64,000 nt of DNA from assembly GCA_944474755.1 (NCBI GenBank), contig OX104118.1, positions 76,029,865 through 76,093,864 of the forward strand, read 5' to 3'. The notes below the pieces were generated by a model, which was not told the origin of the DNA, made no database searches, and worked only from the letters and a program-made list of their open reading frames with translations. This document shows, piece by piece, positions 53,831 to 64,000 of this stretch. Numbering within the stretch: position 1 is the stretch's first letter; every line of letters begins with the position of its first letter. Position numbers and translations under genes: made by a program. Source of the stretch: Limnoperna fortunei. Its lineage: Eukaryota > Mollusca > Bivalvia > Mytilida > Modiolidae.

Positions 53831-54904
53831 ATTGTCATTATATGTTATTTAGAATTGTGCAAAAGTTACGAAACAACAAAGTATCTACCATAATGATTTA
53901 TAACTTTAAACATAGTTAGTCGGTAGTAAACCAAATTGTGACCCTTAATTCTCATCTTACAATATTATTCAAAAATTGATTCGTACTTGTTCAACTGTAG
54001 CATTTGCGTTCAGGATTTTGAAGATGCAAAGGCATATATTATTAATTACATTGTTGTCAAAACTGCTAACGAACAAAACATGAGAACTAACTATTCAGAT
54101 TGCTATAACATTATGACAGGAAAACTGAGATTGTCCCCACGTAAAATTATCGCCATTCAGAATTATCTCTAAAATCTACACAGAAGGTAAACTGTCCGAT
54201 CAGCGCGCGTCGTTTTGCATTTATTTACATGATTATTACTGAGTAGAAGACATCAGCTAGAACGACATCAATACTCGTCATCATTATAGTACAACGTTTG
54301 AAATGCATTAAATTGTTCCTATTACGAAACACTGGCGGCATTTGAACATCGCCTACATTTATTTGATTCTGTTGCGTCGGGTGTAGTAATTTGTTTCATA
54401 GCCTTGGTATCCTTGGCGACATTTTATAATCAACCACTGGGTCAATGCATCTGCTGGTTGACTGTTAGTCTTCGAGGGTATCACCTGCTCAGTATTTACA
54501 CTTCGGTATCATTGATTCTTTCAAAGCAGGTTCCAGTCTAAACTAATTGTATGTGGACTTCATTACTAGTATTGTAATTTAAATGTTCAATCTACATGAA
54601 AGTAACAACTCGTATTGGACAATTTAGCAAACATTCTTTTCATATCTTAGATAGCGCCAGGACCTATGGGACTGTTTAATGCTTCCTTTCTACTGTTTCG
54701 CAATTCTAATAGGCTAGAAAGTGCAAGTGAAACTTAACAATGACACTTTGTTGAATTCAATTAATATCCAAATAAAGAGACATTGTCATTAAAAATGGAT
54801 TTTGGATGTTTTAGTTAAAGCTAAACAAATTTATTAATTTTTTTATGTCTGCATATCTAAGTTATATGCCCATCAATTTTGGTCTAATGGTAGCTTAGTG
54901 TTTG
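53831..54904. other. no gene recognised
   Basis: The open stretch at 53987-54172 (FNCSICVQDFEDAKAY) has a short Cys pair but no identifiable domain. Confidence 0.4.
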
Positions 54905-55173
54905 TTTGTTTTTGTTTGTTTGATTGGTGTTTTAACGCCACTTTCAGCAATTTTTCAGCTATTTCATGGCGTCCAGTTTTTATTGGGGGAGGAAGCCGGA
55001 GTACCCGGAGAGAACCCCCGACCTGCGGTAGGAAAACTGGCAATCCTTGTCAATTAAGATTGGAGTCGAGTACACCGTGTCTGCAGTGAGAATCGAACCC
55101 GCAATCTCAGTGTTGACAGACCACGTGATCAATAGTAAACGAACTACCTTGACCACTCGGCCACCGAGGCCCC
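54905..55173 (-). mobile_element. full-length SINE with TSD
   Basis: A well-preserved minus-strand copy, from GTTTGTTTGATTGG tail complement to the CCACCGAGGCCCC head end. GCTTAGTGTTTG (54893-54904 and 55174-55185) is a 12-bp target-site duplication. Confidence 0.93.
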
Positions 55174-55559
55174 GCTTAGTGTTTGGTACTTGTCAGTCAC
55201 CTGACCTTAAACCTAAGTAATGATTTAATAACTATATTCAAGTTTTCATATCTTAAATCCAAAAAATGGACACAGAATTCTTAAATCCTTTTAGATTAAG
55301 TCGAGGATAATGCCAGACAAAGGGGAAAACTTGAAGATGACGTTGACTCTCGTGCTTAATCTGTCCTCTGAGACACTCATGTCGTAGAGCAATTACCTTC
55401 ATTACAATCGTGTTGTTATACACGGCCCCTAACAATATTGTATTTGTATGCAAAACGCATTGCATTAACTGCTTACATGTAAAAAGGAATAGGTTGGCAA
55501 ACCAACATATACTCCTTCGACAATTACAAAAAGAAAATCTTTTAAAATCAAAGATGCAT

Positions 55560-56960
55560 ATTTTATTCCTTTTCGGCCATGGATGAGGAACTGGATCTTC
55601 CATTACTCTACTGGATTCCTGACACAAGTTTCCTTATGAACAACATTATATGCTGGGTTTGCTAATTGCTCCACTAAAACCCTTTTCCAAACTTTTAACA
55701 TCTATTTTGTCGGCAGTTAAAAGGAGGCTTCAGAGATACTGTGAAACAAGCTACTACAGAGGTGGCGTGAAACAGATGTGGATATTAAAATTTCTAAATA
55801 TCTGTTACAGAACATGCAGTCTTATTAACTCTCTTCATCCAAGTTTAGCACGTTTGCCTTTTCTACTGTTTATATTACTATTCCACATAATAAACTTTAA
55901 AGAAAAATGGAAAAAAATGTTCATGTTGCTTCACATAAAAGAATGGCAAACCCAGCTATAAATATCTGGTTTTGGTCAGGACAAATTATACTTCGTAAAT
56001 GACTACTCCCATTCTTACAAAAATTCCTCTGCTACTGAATTCATCAATGGGTACCAACGGCTTGTTGACTACACGTATTAGGCTGATTTTATACAGAGTT
56101 TCTTAAAAACAAGAACAAATGGTTAGCCTCTTCTTCAGATTCCGCTATACGGATAACATGCTTTCACCGACTAATTTAAAATTCGGTGAATGTTGATTGC
56201 ATTTATCTAGTTGAACATGCAATTAAGGACACTAGAAATTGACAATAATAAAGGGTTGAGAACAAAGGTTTACGACAAACGTGATGATTTTAATTTTCCT
56301 ATTATGAATTTTCCAAACCAATCTATTCTGTCTATGAAGGTCCGCATCCTTGAAAAATTCTACCATAATTCTATCTTGAATTAATTACACCTCTACTTAG
56401 ACAAAAAGAAGAACAATGGATCAGAAAATTAGGCATTGCAATACCACATGGGTGCAATGACAAAATCGACAGTATAGGTAACCTTTCCAGTCCTGAATGC
56501 AGGAATGCGAGTGACAACTTTCCAGGGAGTATACATTCCCAATTTATCAGGTACTCAAAATCCTGTATGTCCTATTCTGATTTCCCCGAGTGTGTCTGCT
56601 GACAAAAAGCTACTTAACCATGCGTTCATGTTGGCAAGATTAAAATTATCACTTAGAAAATTTACGGTCGTCATCATGACTTGTTTGACTGTTAAGGAAT
56701 ATCTGCGTCAACAAATGTACAATAATTTTTGTTCTTCGTAACCACAATTCCTTCTTCTTACTGGAATATGACAACCACCTTATTTGACTACTTGAAGGAT
56801 TTTCACCCCAGACTGAAACGTTTAATGCGTGAAGCAGGAGTTGCTCAATCTTCCAGAGCACCTGGACTTACCCCGTTTGTTAGTTTGGTTCGTGTTACTT
56901 AAATATTTTGTTTTTGTATTGTCAGTTTGTTTTGTGGTTGTCTCCACTTTTATTTAATCG
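55560..56960 (+). pseudogene. Penelope-like RT element remnant C, rearranged
   Basis: Plus strand. An upstream RT block (KLLTSILSAVKRRLQRYC, GGVKQMWILK at 55650-55800) is followed by the YDKRDDFNFPIMNFP block at about 56270-56320. That is joined directly to a WIRKLG-type segment (about 56330-56500) that lies upstream of the RT in element B, then an RT C-terminal segment (LLNHAFMLARLKLSLRKF, about 56600-56670). The block order differs from element B, so the copy is rearranged or two copies are fused. Full of stops. Confidence 0.68.
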
Positions 56961-59900
56961 TGGTTTTCTCTATTATTGACTTGTTTTCTATTTAATATTA
57001 CTACTCATCTTCCATTTTTTTTGTTCTTAAATGCTTTAGTTATACTAAAATACCTTGTGTTTTTGTGTGCTACATATTACCTGGAATACAAGTTACATTA
57101 CAGAAATATGTACTTAAGGCTTATGCTTAGTTTTGCTTTTTGGTCAAACATGATTAATGTAGGACTCTAGTGCTCTTCTTATCATTTTCATTTGCTTTGA
57201 CATTTACAGTGTGCTGTACTGTCATATCTATGAATATGCTCTCATGCTTGTTTGCTGTTTTTATAATGTTTATATTTTGACTGGACGAAGACATCATTTT
57301 TTTAATCGTCGTTTAGCAATAAATCTTAAAGTTTTATTTTTATAATTTGGTGGATTGTAGAGTTTACATGCTTTAACATTAATGGAAAATAAATCACATG
57401 TCATCTAGAAAAGATGACAGAGAGCTTTTGGCGAATGATAAAATACTGATACTATAATCTTTGTTTGATCAAGGATTTAACTGGTAAATGACCACTAAAG
57501 ACCAGTAGCTAATAAAGAACTTGTTTTTTTAAATAAAGTCTTCTCTCTTTAAAATGTACTCTGTGCTTTCTTTCTAAGGACCAGCCACTGTATGGATTAT
57601 ATATGCTACAATGAATAACAACAAATACTTTTTTATAACAATTTACTCCTTTGTATAAAAATAGAAACATCAATTATGACATGATATCCCATCATGCAAT
57701 GTTGATATCCAGTTTATAACAACCAATTTTGTTTGAAATGAAAAGTAAATTTGCTCATGAAAATTATATTATTAAGTCAACATGAAAGAAAAATTGTTTC
57801 TATCGTATAAACTACACGTACAACCTGTTAAGGAACATGTTCAACTGTGAAACATTTCTGTCAGCTGAGTTGAGGACACTACCAAACTTCTTTACTGCCT
57901 TACAATTTTGTCCCATCTTTTAAAATTCAAAATAAGGTTTGATACCTAACTTGTAATAATAGCAAACAAAAATGGAATAACTGTACTAGCTATAGTTAAT
58001 CACACATTATGATTTAGTACCATTATCTTTGGTGTGCGAAATTGAACAGATAGAAATAAACACAAAGAGGACTACCACACAAATGGAATTAAAGGAGAAC
58101 ATCAGAACTGAACTAAGACTGCTGATTAAAAATACAAAATTAATTAAAATAAAATGTAATTTGGAGCGATAAATTGACCCCCCCCCCCTCCCAATAAAGG
58201 AAACACTGATTTCAAGCACAGGAAATCCATCAGTAAACAAAGCTTTAAACATGTGAATGTGTAAGCTGCCAGGAAAAATGTACTTTAAGTAATATTTCAA
58301 GAATATGCACAGGTTCTAGTGTATAACCTCTCATGAAATTTGGAATGTTCCTTATAATTTAATTTTAACCGTAATACTGGACTTTTTTAACAGTACATCA
58401 GTGATGATTTCAATGAACTATTTGAATTTCAAGTCAGTAAGAATAGGTCATGTAATCAAAGTTATTTTGTATAGTGTGGGTTGCTCCATATGAATAAGCC
58501 ATCAGATTTCAGCTCACAAAGCTGACCAAATTGTTGCTGTATATATAATAAATATGAAAATAATGTGTAAACTTATAAAATATCAGCAAACCATACTCAT
58601 GTAGGCTAATTAAATAAAAAAACTCCCCCGAAAGGACATTTTGTATTTTTTTATGAAGCAGTTCTAGTTTTGAACTCAAAATATATTAAAATTGTTTACA
58701 TCTCCGGACAGACAGAAACCTCAGTTTAAACTCAAACATATAAAATAAAAAAAGAAAAAATATAAATGCCTGATATTATATACCATTTATAATAAATAAA
58801 CAAACATAACAAACAAATAAATACTACAGGTAGAAAAATACTATTGGTTTTTTTCTAGACATGATTTAAAAATATCTTGAATTATCCTATAAGATTGTCA
58901 GACAGAGGGATTATCTGGGATATTTTAAATGTAGTCTAGTAAAAACACCAGATGTATTTTAATAAACGATTTTTTCAAATGAGCATTTAAAAAACAACTG
59001 TTTCACCAAAACGTTTTCAGTAGTGGTTCTTTACTTAGCAGAATGATTTAATTTGACTAACAGCAAAGCATAAGCCATGTGTAAATAAACTTGATACATA
59101 GTTTATTGCACAACTTTGGACCTGAATGAAAAATTGAAATAATTTACTGATTTGCTAGTTATTAGATATTTCTTTTCATCACTATTTCGTTAAAGTTTGA
59201 TGATGCCATATGAGGAAAAGCAATCTGACTCTAAAAGCCGTTTAAGGATAGTTATTAGCAGTTTATAAGGATGTTGTTAGGTAAACAATCACAATGTTAC
59301 AAACAGCGATAAACAGATTACTGTTTGTTTTATTTCCTTGATCTCATTATCCATGTCGATACTAGGCACTGGATGGATAATTTCGATTGTGGAATAAAAC
59401 AAAAATTAATCTACATAAACTATGATTCATCATCAAAAGAAAAAGTAGAAAGTTAGTGATAAAGCAGGATCACAGTGAAAATATCTATGATAACTGTGTA
59501 ATCAACTGTCTTTCATTGGTTAATTCTGTTGTCTATTCTTATGTCCTAATGACCATAATGCTTTCTATGTTGACTTTAAAGATACTTCAAACATAATACA
59601 TCTTCTGTGAAAATCAATTAAAAAGAGGTTTAGGTCCAAGAGTTTTGTTTTCCTTTACTGCACAGATAAAATACATGAATAAAAAGTATTAATAAATTTT
59701 AACACACACAAACTTCAGCCATCAAGGCGGTTACAATAAATAAAAAGTTATATGCAATGAAGTTATTGCTTTGAGTTGTTTGTTCTAATATTGGACAGGG
59801 GATAAATCAGTTTCTGTGGTTGATTACCTGACTAAAAATGCCACCTCTGGCTACCATATAAAATGTACTGGAACAGAAATAAATAAAAGTCAAGGCTCAG

Positions 59901-60344
59901 CCATGTATGACATTGCGTTAACTAACAATAAGTAATCAATGCAATGCTAGGGCCATCTCAACAGATGGCACTTTAAAATTGAGTAATCACTGTCCTCCTC
60001 ACACCCATTTGATATTCTGTATTTTAGTTTAAGTTTTTGGACATGAAGCTTTTACCTCCCACTTCTGGGAAGTTAAAGTGCTGTTCTGGGTGAACGGTCC
60101 TTATATCTCAAACAATAAATAACTACAGTAATAAACAGCATAATAGCTGAATGAAAAGAGTATTTACATGTATGACGATACATGTTAAAAAAAAAGATCA
60201 AAACTATGATCAAAACAAAAACACAAAACATAAATAGTGTCTATTGCACAGTATAATACCCAGATTTCATTGTTACATTGTCCAAAAAAATTATCTTTCT
60301 AATTCTGAGAACTAAAACAATTCTCTGTTCATAGTACATTTATT
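56961..60344. other. no gene recognised; may include 3' UTR of the downstream gene
   Basis: Long AT-rich stretch below the stop codon of the minus-strand gene at 60345. No repeat family from elsewhere in the window was recognised, apart from a C11 run (58178-58188). Part may be a long 3' UTR. Confidence 0.4.
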
Positions 60345-60413
60345 TCACTTCTTATATAGTTTGCTTAAAAACTTGTCCACATTAAGCTTGGTCAGGTCTA
60401 CAGGAGTCTTGCA
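60345..60413 (-). CDS. terminal exon of the large gene
   Basis: Acceptor TTTTCAG (ending 60414). 22 codons then TGA. It encodes CKTPVDLTKLNVDKFLSKLY and KK. Confidence 0.7.
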   Translation of the reverse strand, partial: CKTPVDLTKLNVDKFLSKLYKK

Positions 60414-63400
60414 CTGAAAATAAAACATACATAACATTTTTACATAAGCTATAATTTTTAAATCAAACAGTTTTATTTCCCAAGTTGAAAAGAGATTACA
60501 AATCATGTATTTATATATTTTAAATGGCTGTTTTAACTGTTTTAAAGCAAGAGACTCAATTAACATTTTCCTACAATTTGCTCATCTAACAGTTCTAGTC
60601 TGAAGTAATTGCTAACTTAAAATACAGTTATTTAACACATTCATCACCTATTTAGTAATAAATTCAAATAAAACAGATCTTCAAAGGTAACCATTTTTAG
60701 GTTTCCATGACAATTTAATTATACTGGTAACATAAACATGATAAACATTCAAACAGTCAATCTGTTTATTTGATGGTGTTAATCTCTACTTTCTGCAATT
60801 TTCCACCTATATTGTGGCATTCAGTTTATATTTGGGGAGGAAGAAAGAGTACAAGGAGAAAACACCCAACTTTCGATAGGAAAACTGGCAATTTTTGTAA
60901 ATTAAGATTAGAGTGGCATGCACCCTGCCCCCAGGGAGACTCCAATCTGCAAATTCAGTGTTGACAGACAACATCATGATCAAGAGTATACAACTAACTA
61001 CCTTAACCACTTGGCCACCAAGGCCCCAACATTTAATCTGAATTACCTTTTTAGCCTTTGGTCTGGACTCTGTACCCTGTAAATATATTGTTATTATTAA
61101 TTATAACCTCTAACCCAGTAAACTCACTGAAATGTTTTCAGCATCACATTTATTAATTCATACAGTTATTAATTAACATTTCAACATTGTTTAACTGAAA
61201 AAAATGTTGGTGTGAAAGAATCATACAGGTATAGCTAGACAGAGGCAATTTTTGTGGTGAAATCATACAACTGGGCGAGGACAATTTTATTTAAAATTCT
61301 ATGTGGGCAATAAGGTTGTTACGAACAGCTGATCAGTGTTGTGTTCAACGAAATATAAACACATACAATGTACATGTACTTAGTACACACAACTGATTTT
61401 TCTCTGCAAAGCACACAGGATAAAGTAGGTACATGTATATGCTTTGCAAGGATTGGTTGACTAGCGAGTCAGTATAATGAGTCATATATTATCAGTTGAA
61501 ATGTTTACTTGCTGACACCATAATTGTGTGCCCTTGGATCACACTTTTGAGAACAAGTTTAGCTTGTTACTTTCATACAAAAATAATTTATTAATTATTT
61601 TCTTTTTGTAAGATATCGTGCAACACTACAAAACTGTCAACCATATTATCACACTGTATAAAGGAAATATTCAGTGCATCATTACAATTGTACCTGCACA
61701 GTTTCAGTATAACAGGAACTAGTACATACCAGTATGTCATCTTCCTCTCTGGGCCTCTTGTTTCCAGTTTTGAACTTTCCACTAAAATCCTCCTGCTTAC
61801 TATCAGTCAGGTTTCTCTTCGCCTTCTCTATCAACTGAGGAGGTTTATCCTTGGCTGTTTTAACCCTTGGACTGCGTCTCGGACTGGTACCCTCAAGGAC
61901 ATATTTCTTGGGAGTTTTTTGTGTTTTCGTAATTTGTTCAGATTTTTTGTTGTCCTCGTCTTGTCCTTTTGTGGACACAAAATACAGTCCATCACCACAT
62001 TTCATGGAAGCAGTGACTCTCTTTTTTGGGGGTGTCATACTGTACTTATCCTTCAGTTGACTGTGAATTTCATCCTGAGATGACACCGAGGCCAGATTTA
62101 CAGACTGTAATGTTTGTTCATTTGACTTCCTCAGACTTAACACCTCTCCTTCCTGTATTGTAACATGAGAATTGTCAACTAGTGTCACATCATTACTGTC
62201 ACATGAATTCAATGTATGTTTCCAGGGGTTTTCCCACTCACCCTCAACATCGATCTCCTCACTATCTGTAGAGAATGGTGACCTTGTATTGTTCTCAAAC
62301 AGCTGTGATTTAACATTTTTATTTTTAGGAGTAACACAATCGACTTTCTGCTGTTGCCTCTTTTTCGCAGAACTAATGATTTGTTCCAATTCTGATGAGC
62401 ATGTGTCAGTTGAACTTTCCCTAGTAAGATGGATATCATACAGAGCAGGCATAGGAACAACTGATTCTGGTGTGGGTATGTCCTGTGTATTTGTAACACT
62501 GTCTTGGTTTGACAAGTTTTTTCTAGAATTGGTGGACCTCATCCAGGTCATATCCGTATTTAATTCTTGACCTAAGTGATTATTTGCCTGAGATAAAATA
62601 CCCAACTGACCGATGAATTTCTGACAGGATGGCGAAACAATAAATCTCTGGCAGCTAGAGTCAACTATCGTGTTACAGACCTGTGACTGTGTTGGTCTTA
62701 TACTGACTGGTGGTACTCGAATCCTATTCTGAATTTTCACAGGGACTATTTCTTTGGTCAGTTCTTGTATAATTGTACCTGTGTGAGCTTCTTTGGTCTG
62801 AATTTGTTCTGGAGTAATGAGCTGTGTAATTTGAGCTTCCTGAGGATTTGAGTTTGGTCTCCTGAAACTCATGACCTTGCCATTGTTCAAATGAATATTC
62901 CCTGCCGCATCAGGTATAAAATCATCTGCAATATTAGCTGTAACAGGGGAACACATTCTACTAATAGACTTATTTGTCAGATTCTGTCGTGTAATGCCAT
63001 TTGAACATGTAGAAGAATTACTGTCACTGTCACTTAACGGATGATAAACAGACTTGTGTACAGTTAGTACCTGAGTATGAACTTTACTATCTAACACACT
63101 GGGAAGGCCAATTGTTTCTCCAGTAGCCAATGGCTTTGATTGTATCTTTGGTATAATAACAGTTTCAACAATATTTATAGGTGTTGTTGTCCTCGAAGAA
63201 GACTGATGTTCTGCCAGTTCAGTTTCACTCATAGAATCTGTGTTAAGAACATCTAGGACCGTTTTCTTTACTATTCTTCTTGAGGTAACTCTATTGTTTA
63301 CCTTACCTCTAGTATTTGGTTTAATTAATTTGATCTGTTGCATTGGTTTCTGTTGTGTTGGTGTAAGTTTTGAGCTAGAATCATTAACATCAAAGTTTAA

Positions 63401-64000
63401 ATTTCTGACGTGAAGTTTCTGATAACCAAATAAATCGACCAATGGTGTGGCAGTGTATATCACAGTTCCTGAAGAGTTCTGGTTATTGCTGTTTTCACTC
63501 ATGACTGTATTCGACACAACATTCATGGAATTTGTCGGTTTTCGAGGCGATTCTAAAAAGTCAATGCTCTCAGAATAAAGAGTGTCATTTAAATTAGGCT
63601 TTGCTATATGAGGCTGTAAGGAATGTCCCTTGTCTGTCCCAACATCTATACCAATGTTATGTTGACTCTGTTTTGGCTGTAGTGCTGGCAGTATATTATG
63701 ATAAGTACTACCATCCAATAATGGCATGGAGAGAAGTGGTGTTGTTTTCTGAACTGTGTTGTTTGACTGACTGGTACTGGATACACTACACTGAGGTTGT
63801 TCATGGGATAAAATTCTGGATTCAACATTCTCCTTCCCAGCTAAATTAGACACAGAATTGTCACTTTTTGATGATTCCTGTCTATTTTCTGTTAATGAAA
63901 TATATGTCATACCTTTAGATTTTGGGGACATCACACATAAAAAAGTACCAGACTGAGGCTGCGATGTTGAAACTGCAAAAGTACCAGACTGAGGCTGTGA
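60345..64000 (-). CDS. large Ser/Thr/Asn-rich protein, C-terminal part (three exons)
   Basis: Minus strand. The large exon is open from the window edge to 61730 (donor GTATGT), then comes a 30-bp exon 61076-61047, then the terminal exon 60413-60345. All junctions are in phase 0, giving about 790 residues in view. The protein is low in hydrophobic helices and rich in Ser, Thr, Asn and Gln. It ends with a basic region (PPKKR, SPRRSPRVK, NKRPREED) followed by GTESRPKAKK and a conserved-looking C-terminus, LNVDKFLSKLYKK. Basic clusters suggest a nuclear protein. The C-terminal DKFL-type motif recalls NPAT, a histone-gene transcription co-factor, but this is a weak memory match and no symbol is given. 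The upstream end lies outside the window. Confidence 0.62.
60757..61026 (-). mobile_element. diverged full-length SINE beside a microexon
   Basis: Minus-strand copy, diverged but complete, from a tail complement (TTGATGGTGTTAA) to a tRNA-like head end (CTTGGCCACCAAGGCCCC). The head end lies 14 bp before the donor of the 30-bp exon. In gene sense the SINE is transcribed in the intron. Confidence 0.86.
61047..61076 (-). CDS. 30-bp microexon
   Basis: Acceptor TTTACAG, donor GTAATT. It encodes GTESRPKAKK in frame between the large exon and the terminal exon. Confidence 0.68.
61730..64000 (-). CDS. large exon of the gene, open to the window edge
   Basis: 757 codons without a stop. The frame continues past the first Met-like codon at 63934 to the window edge, so no start is in view. 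Two adjacent SQPQSGTF units (64000-63977 and 63964-63941) are at the edge. Confidence 0.82.

Noticed and set aside
53987..54172. Possible zinc-finger exon (CSICVQDFEDAKAY)
   Set aside because: Only one Cys pair, no second pair and no convincing donor; treated as unassigned.
55253..55627. 124-codon minus-strand frame
   Set aside because: It partly overlaps the plus-strand PLE remnant C in antisense and has no recognisable domain.
58007..58300. Hydrophobic 97-codon minus-strand frame
   Set aside because: Composition follows local AT-rich sequence; it has no splice signals and lies in a probable 3' UTR.
61688..62570. Long plus-strand open frames (131 and 132 codons)
   Set aside because: They are antisense shadows of the large minus-strand exon 61730-64000.

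Overview
This is a eukaryotic, animal-type window, most likely from a bivalve or related mollusc. The basis is AT-rich intron-split genes, an MFSD9-type transporter, many tRNA-derived SINEs with a core resembling mollusc V-SINE/RUDI-type elements (recalled, not searched), and a mixed load of Ty3/gypsy, Tc1/mariner, LINE and Penelope-like debris. Nothing bacterial or viral is seen.

Four host loci can be supported. (1) Minus strand, about 4.5-10.1 kb: exons of a single-pass membrane protein, with a Cys-containing ectodomain exon (9687-10055), a transmembrane exon (5384-5477) and a terminal exon (4540-4687) whose cytoplasmic tail has three tyrosine motifs in an ITAM-like arrangement. A decayed paralogous ectodomain exon lies at 15735-16045. 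(2) Plus strand, 34350-40490: five exons of an MFSD9-like major facilitator transporter; only the N-terminal exon was not found. (3) Minus strand, 46243-47276: an EXD1-like DEDDy 3'-5' exonuclease reading frame broken by one single-base frameshift. (4) Minus strand, 60345-64000 and beyond: a large Ser/Thr/Asn-rich exon followed by a 30-bp microexon and a 69-bp terminal exon.

The rest is mostly mobile DNA. The window opens inside a dead Ty3/gypsy element (1-4196, with its 3' LTR). Ten SINE copies are spread across the window, five with direct target-site repeats or clear candidates. A Tc1/mariner copy with terminal inverted repeats and TA flanks occupies 12973-14601. A composite inverted-repeat element (18155-23451) carries an array of 189-bp repeats. 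It is followed by a 0.9-kb tandem duplication of a LINE 3' fragment (23505-25328). Three Penelope-like remnants (30.0-31.3, 49.1-51.6 and 55.6-57.0 kb), two more LINE ends, an LTR-element pol end and several palindromic or foldback elements fill much of the remainder. SINEs lie in the 3' flanks of the receptor and MFSD9 genes and in introns of MFSD9 and of the large ORF gene.

The most interesting points are the ITAM-like receptor with a duplicated ectodomain exon, the composite inverted-repeat element with a partly homogenised satellite, and a 59-bp palindromic insertion with a 7-bp duplication inside a Penelope-like copy. All family names rest on motif recognition; no database was searched.
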